Below are positions 36,615 through 44,628 of a stretch of 64,000 nt of DNA, in pieces; positions within the stretch are counted from its first letter, which is position 1; each line of letters begins with the position of its first letter. The stretch covers positions 186,001-250,000 of the forward strand of contig NZ_BMTT01000004.1 of the NCBI RefSeq assembly GCF_014649815.1, read 5' to 3'. The position numbers were made by a program, and so were the translations under genes. Origin of the DNA: Streptomyces mutabilis. Lineage in GTDB: Bacteria > Actinomycetota > Actinomycetes > Streptomycetales > Streptomycetaceae. The notes beneath the pieces are model-generated. The model was not told the DNA's origin, ran no database searches, and saw only the letters and a program-made list of their open reading frames with translations.

Positions 36615-37955
36615 TCAGGGGGTCCGGGTGAGGAGCTGTCCCTTCGGGTCGGTGAACGCGCCGTCCGCCACGATGCGCGTCCCGCGCAGCCAGGTGGACT
36701 TCACGACGCCGTACAGGGTCTTGCCCGCGTACGCGGTGACGCGGTTGCGGTGCTGGAGGGCGGCCGGGTCGACGGTGAAGGTCTCGTCGGGGGCGAGGAC
36801 GGCGAAGTCGGCGTCGTGGCCGGCCGCGATGGCGCCCTTGTGCCCGTCGAGGCCGACCTGGCGGGCCGTGTTCGCGGACATCCAGCGCACGATGTCCTCC
36901 AGGCCGAGGCCCCGCTCGCGTGCCTTGGTCCACATCGCCGGCAGGCTGAGCTGGAGGCCGGCGATGCCGCCCCAGGCGGTGGCGAAGTCGTCGGTCTTCA
37001 GATCGGCGGTGGACGGCGAGTGGTCGGTGACGACGCAGTCGATGGTGCCGTCCACCAGCGCCTGCCACAGCAGGTCCTGGTTGGCGGCCTCGCGGATGGG
37101 CGGGCAGCACTTGAACTCGCTGGCTCCGTCCGGCACTTCCTCAGCGGTGAGGGTCAGGTAGTGCGGACAGGTCTCGACTGTCACCCGTACGCCGTCCGCG
37201 CGGGCCTCGGCTATCAGCGGCAGCGCGTCGCTGGAGGAGAGGTGCAGGACGTGCACGCGGGCGTTGAACCGCTTGGCCTGGGCGAGGAGGGCCGCGATCG
37301 CGGTGTCCTCGGCGTCGCGCGGTCGGCTGGCGAGGAAGTGCGCGTACTTCGGGCCGCCCTGCTGCGGGGCCGCGGCCAGGTGGTGCGGGTCCTCGGCGTG
37401 CACGATCAGCAGGCCGTCGAAGGCGGCGATCTCCGCGAGGGAGCGGGCCAGCTGCTCGTGGTCGAGGTGCGGGAACTCGTCCACACCCGACGGCGACAGG
37501 AAAGCCTTGAAGCCGAAGACGCCTGCCTCGTGCAGCGGGCGCAGGTCCTTGGCGTTGTCGGGCAGCGCGCCGCCCCAGAAGCCGACGTCGATGTGCGCCT
37601 TGTCGGCGGCGACCTCGCGCTTGGTGCGCAGGTTGTCGACCGTGGTGGTCGGCGGGATCGAGTTCAGCGGCATGTCGACGAGGGTCGTGACGCCGCCGGC
37701 CGCCGCGGCGCGGGTGGCGGTCCAGAAGCCCTCCCACTCGGTGCGGCCGGGATCGTTCACGTGCACGTGGGTGTCGACCAGGCCGGGCAGCACGACGTGG
37801 TCCCCGACGTCCTCCAGCCGGGCGCCGGCCGGGACGGGGGCGTCGTGCGGCAGGACCGCCGTGATCGTCTCCCCCGTCACCGCGATCGACGCGGCGCGTG
37901 TCCCCTCGGGGGTGATGACGCGCGTCGAGCGCAGCACCAGTTCAGCTCCGGACAC
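36615..37955 (-). CDS. allB: Allantoinase
   Basis: This 446-residue metal-dependent amidohydrolase opens allantoin to allantoate. It carries the metal ligands in [19 protein letters not shown] (about residues 60-78), the carboxylated-lysine region [52 protein letters not shown] and [13 protein letters not shown]. The frame is open far upstream; GTG at 37953-37955 is chosen because AGAGGGG precedes it and the family start [14 protein letters not shown] follows. An inverted repeat (37984-38000) and the IclR operator region lie just upstream, and the gene is divergent from that regulator. Confidence 0.95.
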   Translation of the reverse strand: MSGAELVLRSTRVITPEGTRAASIAVTGETITAVLPHDAPVPAGARLEDVGDHVVLPGLVDTHVHVNDPGRTEWEGFWTATRAAAAGGVTTLVDMPLNSIPPTTTVDNLRTKREVAADKAHIDVGFWGGALPDNAKDLRPLHEAGVFGFKAFLSPSGVDEFPHLDHEQLARSLAEIAAFDGLLIVHAEDPHHLAAAPQQGGPKYAHFLASRPRDAEDTAIAALLAQAKRFNARVHVLHLSSSDALPLIAEARADGVRVTVETCPHYLTLTAEEVPDGASEFKCCPPIREAANQDLLWQALVDGTIDCVVTDHSPSTADLKTDDFATAWGGIAGLQLSLPAMWTKARERGLGLEDIVRWMSANTARQVGLDGHKGAIAAGHDADFAVLAPDETFTVDPAALQHRNRVTAYAGKTLYGVVKSTWLRGTRIVADGAFTDPKGQLLTRTP

Positions 37956-37983
37956 CCGAACCCCTCTTTCTGCCGCCATGCTT

Positions 37984-38000
37984 TTCAACGTTCTGTTGAA
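37984..38000. promoter_or_regulatory. Inverted repeat TTCAAC-N5-GTTGAA upstream of allB
   Basis: TTCAACGTTCTGTTGAA is a perfect 6-5-6 inverted repeat about 30 bases upstream of the allB start codon. The core TCAAC-N5-GTTGA recurs at 62545 before the uricase operon and, with one mismatch, at 40204 before aceB, so it is a candidate operator shared by purine-catabolism genes. Confidence 0.6.
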
Positions 38001-38089
38001 GTCCTCCGTCGAAGGAGTCTTCATCCCCGCTTCCGTGCCGTCAAGAGGCACCCTTTGTGCGGGCATGCCCACGGCTCAGCCCTGGACGT

Positions 38090-38114
38090 TTCCACAAAGC
38101 GGAATTAGAATTCC
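38090..38114. promoter_or_regulatory. Candidate AllR operator with adjoining palindrome, allB-allR intergenic region
   Basis: TTCCACAAAGCGGAA (38090-38104) fits the pattern TTCC-N7-GGAA also found before aceB and hyi. It runs directly into GGAATTAGAATTCC (38101-38114), a perfect 6-2-6 palindrome. A possible allR promoter, TTAGAA (38105-38110), 17 bp, TAGCTA (38128-38133), overlaps the palindrome, so a bound protein would block it. Confidence 0.65.
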
Positions 38115-38204
38115 AGCAAGCAGAACGTAGCTACGTACAAGCCGGTAGTCAACCGGCCGCCGGGTACGCTTCTTTCCTCCCGCCAGCCCCGAAAGGAACG
38201 TGCC

Positions 38205-39008
38205 GTGCCGACGTCCAGCGCCAGCACCACCGACTCCGCCAGGTCCGCCACAGGTGGCGTCCAGTCCCTGGAACGCGCCTTCGACCTGCTCGAACGGATG
38301 GCGGACGCGGGCGGCGAGGTCGGCCTCAGCGAGCTCTCCGCGAGCAGCGGACTGCCGCTGCCGACCATCCACCGCCTGATGCGCACCCTCGTGGCCTGCG
38401 GTTACGTCCGCCAGCAGCCCAACCGCCGGTACGCGCTCGGTCCGCGCCTGATCCGGCTCGGCGAGTCCGCCTCCCGGCTGCTGGGAACCTGGGCCCGCCC
38501 GCACCTGGCCCGCCTGGTCGAGGAGACCGGCGAGACGGCGAACATGGCGCTGCTCGACGGTGACGAGATCGTGTACGTCGCCCAGGTGCCGTCCAAGCAC
38601 TCGATGCGCATGTTCACCGAGGTGGGGCGGCGGGTCCTGCCGCACTCCACCGGCGTCGGCAAGGCGCTCCTCGCGGACTTCCCCGCGGAGGAGGTGCGGG
38701 CCCTGCTCGGCAGGACCGGGATGCCGGCCGCGACCGAGAAGACGATCACCACGCCGGACGGCTTCATCGCGGCGCTGGAGGAGGTGCGGCGCCAGGGCTA
38801 CGCGATCGACGACAACGAGCAGGAGATCGGCGTGCGCTGCCTGGCCGTCTCCGTGCCCAACTCCCCGACCGCGGCGGCGATCTCGATCTCCGGCCCGGCC
38901 GGCCGGGTCACCGAGGCCGCGACCGACCGAATGGTGCCGCTGCTCCAGCAGGTGGCGGCGGAGCTGTCCGAGTCCCTGCTGAACTCGAACGGCAACCCCG
39001 CGGCGTAG
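38205..39008 (+). CDS. allR: IclR-family regulator of allantoin/glyoxylate genes (AllR)
   Basis: The 267-residue regulator has an N-terminal winged helix (QSLERAFDLLERMADAGGEV then ELSASSGLPLPTIHRLMRTL) and a C-terminal IclR ligand domain (ARLVEETGETANMALLDGDE, VLPHSTGVGKALLADFP, RQGYAIDDNEQEIGVRCLAV). An IclR protein at this position, facing allB-alc and near aceB, is known in Streptomyces coelicolor as AllR, the repressor of the allantoin pathway; the same role is inferred here. Its own promoter region carries the TTCC-N7-GGAA motif, so it is probably autoregulated. Confidence 0.88.
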   Translation: MPTSSASTTDSARSATGGVQSLERAFDLLERMADAGGEVGLSELSASSGLPLPTIHRLMRTLVACGYVRQQPNRRYALGPRLIRLGESASRLLGTWARPHLARLVEETGETANMALLDGDEIVYVAQVPSKHSMRMFTEVGRRVLPHSTGVGKALLADFPAEEVRALLGRTGMPAATEKTITTPDGFIAALEEVRRQGYAIDDNEQEIGVRCLAVSVPNSPTAAAISISGPAGRVTEAATDRMVPLLQQVAAELSESLLNSNGNPAA

Positions 39009-39041
39009 AACGGCAGCGCCGCGGCGCGGATCCCGCGCTGC

Positions 39042-39356
39042 TCAGCGGCGCGGCGGATCGCCGAAGAGCTCCACGGCGTGACGGACCTCCGTCAGCCCCC
39101 GCGACAGGGCGCTGACGGAGCCGATCGCGCCCGCTATCAGCAGCAGGGAGCGGTGCAGCCGAGGCACCTCCGGGACACCGCGCGCCGACATCGCGGCAAG
39201 GTCGGCGAGTTCGTCCTCGGCTATGGCCCGGTCCGGGAAGTCGGCGGGCAGCAAAGCGAGTTGTCGGCGCAGTCGCGCCACCGCGGTGCGCAGCGCGACC
39301 ACCCTCACGTCCTCGTCGCCGACGGTCACCTGCCCCTGCCCCAAGCTCTGCAACAC
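39042..39356 (-). CDS. DUF5955 family protein
   Basis: The 104-residue all-helical protein contains VRVVALRTAVARLRRQLALL and a central RAIAEDELADLAAMSARG, then LHRSLLLIAGAIGSVSALSR. It matches the small actinobacterial DUF5955 family, whose function is unknown. GTG at 39354-39356 is the probable start; GGAGGG lies 2-3 bases upstream and the following TTG could serve instead. It is convergent with allR and shows no link to purine metabolism. Confidence 0.7.
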   Translation of the reverse strand: MLQSLGQGQVTVGDEDVRVVALRTAVARLRRQLALLPADFPDRAIAEDELADLAAMSARGVPEVPRLHRSLLLIAGAIGSVSALSRGLTEVRHAVELFGDPPRR

Positions 39357-39554
39357 AGCCCTCCCCCTCGCACCCCGTTGTGCGCCCCTAAGTGGTGAAC
39401 GTGCCGAGCGCCCCTGGCACCGGTTCGGGCGCCGGGGACGCGGGCCAGTAAACGCCACCCCGCACCGGACGCGCCACCGCGCGGACCGAAATTCAGCCTC
39501 CAAAAGCCCCGCGCACACCGGAGTGTTCGGCGGGCGGTCAGGTATGCAGGACGC

Positions 39555-40154
39555 ATGACCAAGACCGAAGAGCAGGTGGCGGGGCTGCTGCTCGCCGCCG
39601 GCGGCGGGCGGCGGCTCGGCGGACGACCCAAGGCCCTGCTCGAACACCGCGGCCATCCACTCGTCGAACATGCGATCGCCGTTTTGCGCGCGGCCGGTTG
39701 CGCCCGCGTGCACGTCGTCCTGGGAGCGCGCTCGGACGCCGTACGCGAACGGGCGGCGCTCGACGGGTGCGTGATCGTGGAGAACCCCGACTGGGAGCGG
39801 GGCATGGGGTCGTCACTGCGCGCCGGGCTCGCTTCGCTGACCGGCACCGGAGCACGGGCGGCGCTGGTCTCGCTGGTGGACCAGCCCGGGATCGGCGCGG
39901 AGGCCATGGCGCGGGTGCGGGCCGGGTACCGGGGCGGGGCGTCACTCGTGTCGGCGGCGTACGCCGGCGTTCGCGGGCACCCCGTCCTCCTCGGTGCCGA
40001 CCACTGGCCGGGCGTCATGGCGACTGCCACCGGGGACCGGGGGGCACGCGCCTACCTGAGGGAACACGAGGCGGAGATCACCCTGGTGGAATGCGGGGAC
40101 GTGGCGCGGCCGTACGACATCGACACCGAGGCGGACCTGCGCCACCTCGAGTGA
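39555..40154 (+). CDS. MobA/MocA-like nucleotidyltransferase
   Basis: The 199-residue protein has the NTP-transferase start GLLLAAGGGRRLGGRPKALL (about residues 10-29), HVVLGARSDAVRERAALDG, VENPDWERGMGSSLRAGLAS, LVSLVDQPGIG (with the metal-binding Asp) and GHPVLLGADHWPG. This is the MocA type, which transfers CMP or GMP to molybdopterin; Mo-enzymes such as xanthine dehydrogenase act in purine catabolism, so the position between allR and aceB makes sense. The exact substrate is inferred. ATG at 39555 is the first good start. Confidence 0.85.
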   Translation: MTKTEEQVAGLLLAAGGGRRLGGRPKALLEHRGHPLVEHAIAVLRAAGCARVHVVLGARSDAVRERAALDGCVIVENPDWERGMGSSLRAGLASLTGTGARAALVSLVDQPGIGAEAMARVRAGYRGGASLVSAAYAGVRGHPVLLGADHWPGVMATATGDRGARAYLREHEAEITLVECGDVARPYDIDTEADLRHLE

Positions 40155-40203
40155 GGGGTCTGGCACTGGGCGCCACTGTCCCTCGACTCAGAGAATCTCG
40201 ACG

Positions 40204-40243
40204 TCAACAGACCATTGAAGTTCCACGATAAGGAAACTACTAT
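40204..40243 (+). promoter_or_regulatory. aceB promoter with two candidate operators
   Basis: A -35 TTGAAG (40215-40220), 17-bp spacer and -10 TACTAT (40238-40243) form a good promoter about 96 bases upstream of aceB. The spacer holds TTCCACGATAAGGAA (40221-40235), matching the TTCC-N7-GGAA motif. TCAACAGACCATTGA (40204-40218), the TCAAC-N5-RTTGA motif, overlaps the -35. Binding at either site would exclude RNA polymerase. Confidence 0.7.
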
Positions 40244-40338
40244 CCACTGACCAGAAGCACCCGACCGCACAGTGGGTGCGCATTGCCCCATACGTGCCCG
40301 TTGGCACCCGGTGCCACCGCTGAAGGAAGTGACAGCTC

Positions 40339-41961
40339 ATGTCCGCACCAGCGCCGTCCACGCTGGCCATCGTCGACGCCGAGCCCCTGCCCCGGCAGGA
40401 GGAGGTCCTCACCGATGCGGCGCTCGCCTTCGTGGCCGAGCTGCACCGGCGGTTCACGCCCCGGCGTGACGAGCTCCTCGCCCGCCGTGCGGAGCGCCGC
40501 GCCGAGATCGCCCGCACCTCCACACTCGACTTCCTCCCGGAGACCGCCGCGATCCGCGCGGACGACTCCTGGAAGGTGGCCCCGGCCCCGGACGCGCTCC
40601 AGGACCGCCGGGTCGAGATCACCGGTCCCACCGACCGCAAGATGACCATCAACGCCCTCAACTCGGGCGCCAAGGTCTGGCTCGCGGACTTCGAGGACGC
40701 CTCCGCCCCGACCTGGGAGAACGTCGTCCTCGGCCAGCTCAACCTGATGGCCGCCTACACCCGCACCATCGACTTCACGGACCCGAAGAGCGGCAAGTCG
40801 TACGCCCTGCGCCCGAACGAGGAGCTGGCGACGGTCGTCATGCGCCCGCGCGGCTGGCACCTCGACGAGCGCCACCTCCAGGTCGACGGCCGCCCGGTCC
40901 CCGGCGCCCTGGTCGACTTCGGCCTGTACTTCTTCCACAACGCCCAGCGCTTGCTGGACCTCGGCAAGGGCCCGTACTTCTACCTCCCCAAGACGGAGTC
41001 GCACCTGGAGGCCCGCCTCTGGAACGAGGTGTTCGTCTTCGCGCAGGACTACGTCGGCATCCCGCAGGGCACCGTCCGCGCCACCGTGCTGATCGAGACG
41101 ATCACGGCCGCGTACGAGATGGAGGAGATCCTCTACGAACTGCGCGACCACGCCTCCGGCCTGAACGCCGGCCGCTGGGACTACCTGTTCTCCATCGTCA
41201 AGAACTTCCGTGACGGCGGCGAGAAGTTCGTCCTCCCGGACCGCAACGCGGTGACGATGACCGCTCCGTTCATGCGCGCCTACACCGAACTCCTCGTCCG
41301 GACCTGCCACAAGCGCGGCGCGCACGCGATCGGCGGCATGGCGGCCTTCATCCCCTCGCGCCGGGACGCCGAGGTCAACAAGGTCGCCTTCGAGAAGGTC
41401 CGCGCCGACAAGGACCGCGAGGCCGGCGACGGCTTCGACGGCTCCTGGGTCGCCCATCCGGACCTGGTCCCGATCGCCCTGGAGTCCTTCGACAAGGTCC
41501 TCGGCGACAAGCCGAACCAGAAGGACCGGCTGCGCGAGGACGTCGACGTCAAGGCGGCCGACCTCATCGCCATCGACTCCCTGGACGCCAAGCCGACGTA
41601 CGCGGGCCTGGTCAACGCCGTCCAGGTCGGCATCCGCTACATCGAGGCGTGGCTGCGCGGCCTCGGCGCGGTCGCCATCTTCAACCTGATGGAGGACGCG
41701 GCCACCGCCGAGATCTCCCGCTCCCAGATCTGGCAGTGGATCAACGCGGGCGTCGTCCTCGACAACGGCGAGCGGGTCACCGCCGAGCTGGCCCGCAAGG
41801 TCGCCGCCGAGGAGCTGGCGAACATCCGCGCCGAGATCGGCGACGAGGCCTTCGCGGCCGGCAACTGGCAGCAGGCCCACGACCTGCTGCTGACCGTCTC
41901 GCTCGACGAGGACTACGCCGACTTCCTGACGCTGCCGGCGTACGAGCAGCTGGAGGGCTGA
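40339..41961 (+). CDS. aceB: Malate synthase A
   Basis: The 540-residue enzyme condenses glyoxylate with acetyl-CoA to malate. The family blocks are complete: [20 protein letters not shown] then [105 protein letters not shown] and [12 protein letters not shown]. No isocitrate lyase gene is nearby; next to alc and allB it serves to consume glyoxylate from allantoin. Its promoter contains the putative AllR site. A strong hairpin follows the stop. Confidence 0.96.
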   Translation: MSAPAPSTLAIVDAEPLPRQEEVLTDAALAFVAELHRRFTPRRDELLARRAERRAEIARTSTLDFLPETAAIRADDSWKVAPAPDALQDRRVEITGPTDRKMTINALNSGAKVWLADFEDASAPTWENVVLGQLNLMAAYTRTIDFTDPKSGKSYALRPNEELATVVMRPRGWHLDERHLQVDGRPVPGALVDFGLYFFHNAQRLLDLGKGPYFYLPKTESHLEARLWNEVFVFAQDYVGIPQGTVRATVLIETITAAYEMEEILYELRDHASGLNAGRWDYLFSIVKNFRDGGEKFVLPDRNAVTMTAPFMRAYTELLVRTCHKRGAHAIGGMAAFIPSRRDAEVNKVAFEKVRADKDREAGDGFDGSWVAHPDLVPIALESFDKVLGDKPNQKDRLREDVDVKAADLIAIDSLDAKPTYAGLVNAVQVGIRYIEAWLRGLGAVAIFNLMEDAATAEISRSQIWQWINAGVVLDNGERVTAELARKVAAEELANIRAEIGDEAFAAGNWQQAHDLLLTVSLDEDYADFLTLPAYEQLEG

Positions 41962-41972
41962 CGCCCCGTACG

Positions 41973-42015
41973 GCACGACCGCGCCCCCGGTACCGCACCA
42001 GGGGCGCGGTCGTGC
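41973..42015. terminator. Bidirectional hairpin terminator after aceB
   Basis: GCACGACCGCGCCCC (41973-41987) pairs perfectly with 42001-42015 across a 13-base loop. The stem lies between the convergent stops of aceB (41961) and the HipA-like gene (42018). Confidence 0.85.
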
Positions 42016-42017
42016 GT

Positions 42018-42932
42018 TCAGCCCAGGTGCACGGACCAGTCCTGCTCGGCGGGCGGCTTGCCGTGCAGGTCGGGGACGCGCTTGAGCCAGTCGGGACGGC
42101 CGCGGCGGGTGCGCTCCGCGCGGGCGGCGTTCTCGGCGGCGAGTTCCTCGCGGGTCGGGAATCCGGTGGGCAGCCACTGCCGGGAGGCGCGGGCGCGGGT
42201 GAGCAGGTACTCGACGTAGGCGGCACGCACCTCGTCCGGCGTGTCCAGACCCGCCTCGCAGGTCAGCCAGTCCTCCGGCACCCGCCCCACCACCTCGCGC
42301 AATAGCTCCTCCGTCACCTTCGGCGCCAGTTCGGCGTCGGCGGCCCTGACGTCGGGCGCGTAGTGGCCGAGGGCGTGGTGGCGGAAGTCGTACGCCTTCT
42401 CGGGCGTGGACGCGCCCCAGCGGTGGTGGAAGACCAGCGCCGCGCCGTGGTCGATCAGCCACAGCCTCGGGGGCACCGTGCCGGAGGTGGGCCAGACCAT
42501 GAGGTTGGAGCTGTGCACCGTGCGGTCGACGTTGATGGTGAGCGCGTCCAGCCAGACCACGCGGCCGGCCTCCGCCGCGTCCACCGGGAACACCTCGGCC
42601 AGCTCGGGCGTGAGGTCGGCGCCGCCCGACAGGTAGTCCATGCCGAGGTTGAGCCCCGCGCTGGCGTCCAGCAGGTCCCGCACCTCCTGGTGCGGCTCGC
42701 CGGCGGCGATCGCCGGGTCGAAGTCCGCGAGCACCAGCTCGGGCACCCGCAGCCCCAGCTCCCGGGCCAGCTCACCCACGATCACCTCGGCGACCAGCGC
42801 CTTGCGGCCCTGCGCGGAGCCGGTGAACTTCAGCACGTAGGTGCCGAGGTCGTCGGCCTCCACGACGCCGGGGACGGAGCCGCCGGTGCGCAGGGGCTCG
42901 ATGTAGCGAGTGGCGGTGACTTCGGTGAGCAT
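42018..42932 (-). CDS. HipA-like kinase domain protein
   Basis: The 304-residue protein resembles the stand-alone HipA-like kinase family of actinobacteria. A probable ATP-binding Lys lies in YVLKFTGSAQGRKALVAEVI, the catalytic loop in LDALTINVDRTVHSSNLMVW (D near the N-x-x-D-R pattern) and the metal-binding Asp in LWLIDHGAALVFHHRW. The C-terminal third is helical with LLTRARASRQWLPTGF. No HipB partner is adjacent, so toxin function cannot be assumed. ATG at 42930-42932 (MLTEVTATRYIEPLR) is chosen; the upstream open frame overlaps the next gene. Confidence 0.75.
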   Translation of the reverse strand: MLTEVTATRYIEPLRTGGSVPGVVEADDLGTYVLKFTGSAQGRKALVAEVIVGELARELGLRVPELVLADFDPAIAAGEPHQEVRDLLDASAGLNLGMDYLSGGADLTPELAEVFPVDAAEAGRVVWLDALTINVDRTVHSSNLMVWPTSGTVPPRLWLIDHGAALVFHHRWGASTPEKAYDFRHHALGHYAPDVRAADAELAPKVTEELLREVVGRVPEDWLTCEAGLDTPDEVRAAYVEYLLTRARASRQWLPTGFPTREELAAENAARAERTRRGRPDWLKRVPDLHGKPPAEQDWSVHLG

Positions 42933-42979
42933 GGGGCGAGCATATGCACGCCGGGCACGCGGGGGCGGGGCGCCGCCGC

Positions 42980-43429
42980 TCACCGGGGCGGCAGGTCCAG
43001 CTCCGCGCGGACCGTCTTGCCGACGGGTACGCGGTCGAACACGCCCCACCGGTCGGCGAGCGCGTCCACGAGCAGCAGACCCCGGCCTCGCTCGGCCTCC
43101 GGCGTCACCGCGGCCGTGCTCTCCGGTCCGCGCGGCCGCCTCTCGCCCCTGCTGTCGGACACGTCGATCCGCAGCGTGTACGCGTCCAGCCGCAGCCGCA
43201 CCTCGATGTCCCGCCCCGGCACCCGCCCGTGCGTCACGGCGTTCGCCGCCAGCTCCGCGACCAGCAGCGCGGCCGTGTCGGAGACCGGCGAGCCGTACGG
43301 GACACCCCACGCGTCCAGGCGGTGCAGGGCGAGGTGCCGGGCCAGTCGTGCACCGCGCGGGGTGGAGCTGAACCGCTGCACGAACACACGCGCGGTGACC
43401 GGGAGTCGGGGGGTGGAAGCTGCTCTCAT
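42980..43429 (-). CDS. ATP-binding anti-sigma-type protein (HATPase_c_2)
   Basis: This 149-residue serine-kinase-like protein resembles SpoIIAB/RsbW-type ATPases. It has the N box LVAELAANAVTHGRVPGR, a G1 region LRIDVSDSRGERRP and RGRGLLLVDALADRWGVFD. Streptomyces has many such orphan proteins, usually acting with anti-anti-sigma factors and SpoIIE phosphatases. ATG at 43427-43429 has AGGTGG at good spacing; an ATG three codons earlier is possible. The XRE/DUF397 pair begins divergently 163 bases away, the usual genomic partner of this family. Confidence 0.88.
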   Translation of the reverse strand: MRAASTPRLPVTARVFVQRFSSTPRGARLARHLALHRLDAWGVPYGSPVSDTAALLVAELAANAVTHGRVPGRDIEVRLRLDAYTLRIDVSDSRGERRPRGPESTAAVTPEAERGRGLLLVDALADRWGVFDRVPVGKTVRAELDLPPR

Positions 43430-43591
43430 GCCGCCCATCCCACCTGCGGCGACGACGTCCCACCAGCTCGGCGACCGGTACGCAGGGTCAGCGTACGGGT
43501 ACGGACGGTGGACGGTAGGGGTAACCGTCCGTGACCATGGGCCCGTTCGGTGGGTTTGCCCGAGTGGGTGTACGTGTGGGAGGTGCCCTGG

Positions 43592-44443
43592 ATGTCGGAC
43601 GGTGCGGGTGGCGCGGAAGCGCCTTGCGGGGGCGGGGAACCGGAGCGGTCGGACAGTCTCAGGACCTTCGGGGAGGTCCTCAAGGCGTTCCGCAAACGGG
43701 CGGGGCTGACGCAGGAGGAGTTCGCGCCGCTGGTGCGGTACTCGGTGCCGACGGTGGCGTCGATCGAGCAAGGGCGGCGGTTTCCGCCGGTGGACTTCGT
43801 GGAGCGCGCGGAGGAGGTCCTCGACGCGTTCGGGGCGCTGCGGGGTGCGGCACGGCATCTGTCACGGCAGCCGGGGCTGGCGAGCTGGTTCCGGCAGTGG
43901 GCGCGGTTCGAGGCGGAGGCGGTGAGTCTGTACACGTATGAGTGCCGGGTGGTGCCTGGGCTGTTGCAGACGGAGGGGTATGCGCGGGCGGTGACCGTGA
44001 GTGTGCCGCCCGTGAAGGACGACGTGCAGGTGAACCAACAGGTAGCGGCACGTCTGGATCGGCAGGAACTCTTTCAGCGCAGGCCGCCGATCTCGTTCAG
44101 CTTCATCATCGAGCAAGCACTGATCGAACGAGGCACTGGCGGGCCGGAGGTGACGAGGCTGTTGATCGACAACCTGCTGGCACAGGCTGATCAGTTCAAC
44201 GTAGAGCTGCAGATCATGCCGTTACGGCAAGTGGACCACGCGGGTTTCGACGGTCCCCTTCAGGTACTGGAGACCCCAGAGAACAGGTGGTTCGGCTACG
44301 CCGAGGGGCAGCGCGGAGGCCTGCTGATCTCCGACTCAAAGGAGGTCAGCATTATGCTCCAGCGCTATGCGAAACTGCGTTCACAGGCCCTCAACCCCGA
44401 GGATTCCAAGGGCCTGTTGAAGCGAATGCGAGGATCGCTATGA
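43592..44443 (+). CDS. XRE-family regulator with DUF5753 domain (Scr1-type antitoxin-like), contains TTA codon
   Basis: The 283-residue protein has an N-terminal HTH (FGEVLKAFRKRAGLTQEEFA then YSVPTVASIEQGRRFPP) and a C-terminal DUF5753 domain (EAEAVSLYTYECRVVPGLLQ, TEGYARAV, FIIEQALIERGTGG). Such regulators pair with a downstream DUF397 protein, as here, and act in development or toxin-antitoxin-like switching. ATG at 43592 follows GGGAGG at 8 bases. Codon 211 (44222-44224) is TTA, the rare leucine codon read by the bldA tRNA, so full translation may be developmentally controlled. Codon bias is weaker than in neighbours. Confidence 0.9.
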   Translation: MSDGAGGAEAPCGGGEPERSDSLRTFGEVLKAFRKRAGLTQEEFAPLVRYSVPTVASIEQGRRFPPVDFVERAEEVLDAFGALRGAARHLSRQPGLASWFRQWARFEAEAVSLYTYECRVVPGLLQTEGYARAVTVSVPPVKDDVQVNQQVAARLDRQELFQRRPPISFSFIIEQALIERGTGGPEVTRLLIDNLLAQADQFNVELQIMPLRQVDHAGFDGPLQVLETPENRWFGYAEGQRGGLLISDSKEVSIMLQRYAKLRSQALNPEDSKGLLKRMRGSL

Positions 44444-44625
44444 GCTCATCCGAACTTGTCTGGTTCAAAAGCAGCTACAGCAGCGGAAGCGACGGCGACT
44501 GCGTCGAGGTCGCCGCCTGCCCCGGCACCGTCCACGTCCGGGACTCCAAGGTGCGCCACGGCGACCAGCTCGCCGTCTCCCCGGCGGCGTGGGCCCGTTT
44601 CCTCACGTACACGACCGGCCACTGA
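44440..44625 (+). CDS. DUF397 family protein
   Basis: The 61-residue protein MSSSELVWFKSSYSSGSDGD then CVEVAACPGTVHVRDSKV and SPAAWARFLTY is a typical DUF397 protein. Its ATG overlaps the stop of the XRE gene, so the two are translated together. DUF397 proteins act as small partners or toxin-like components of DUF5753 regulators; direct activity is not established for this one. Confidence 0.92.
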   Translation: MSSSELVWFKSSYSSGSDGDCVEVAACPGTVHVRDSKVRHGDQLAVSPAAWARFLTYTTGH

Positions 44626-44628
44626 CGT

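Noticed and set aside
38126-38135. CGTAGCTACG palindrome before allR
   Set aside because: It coincides with the predicted -10 (TAGCTA) and is short, so it needs no operator explanation.
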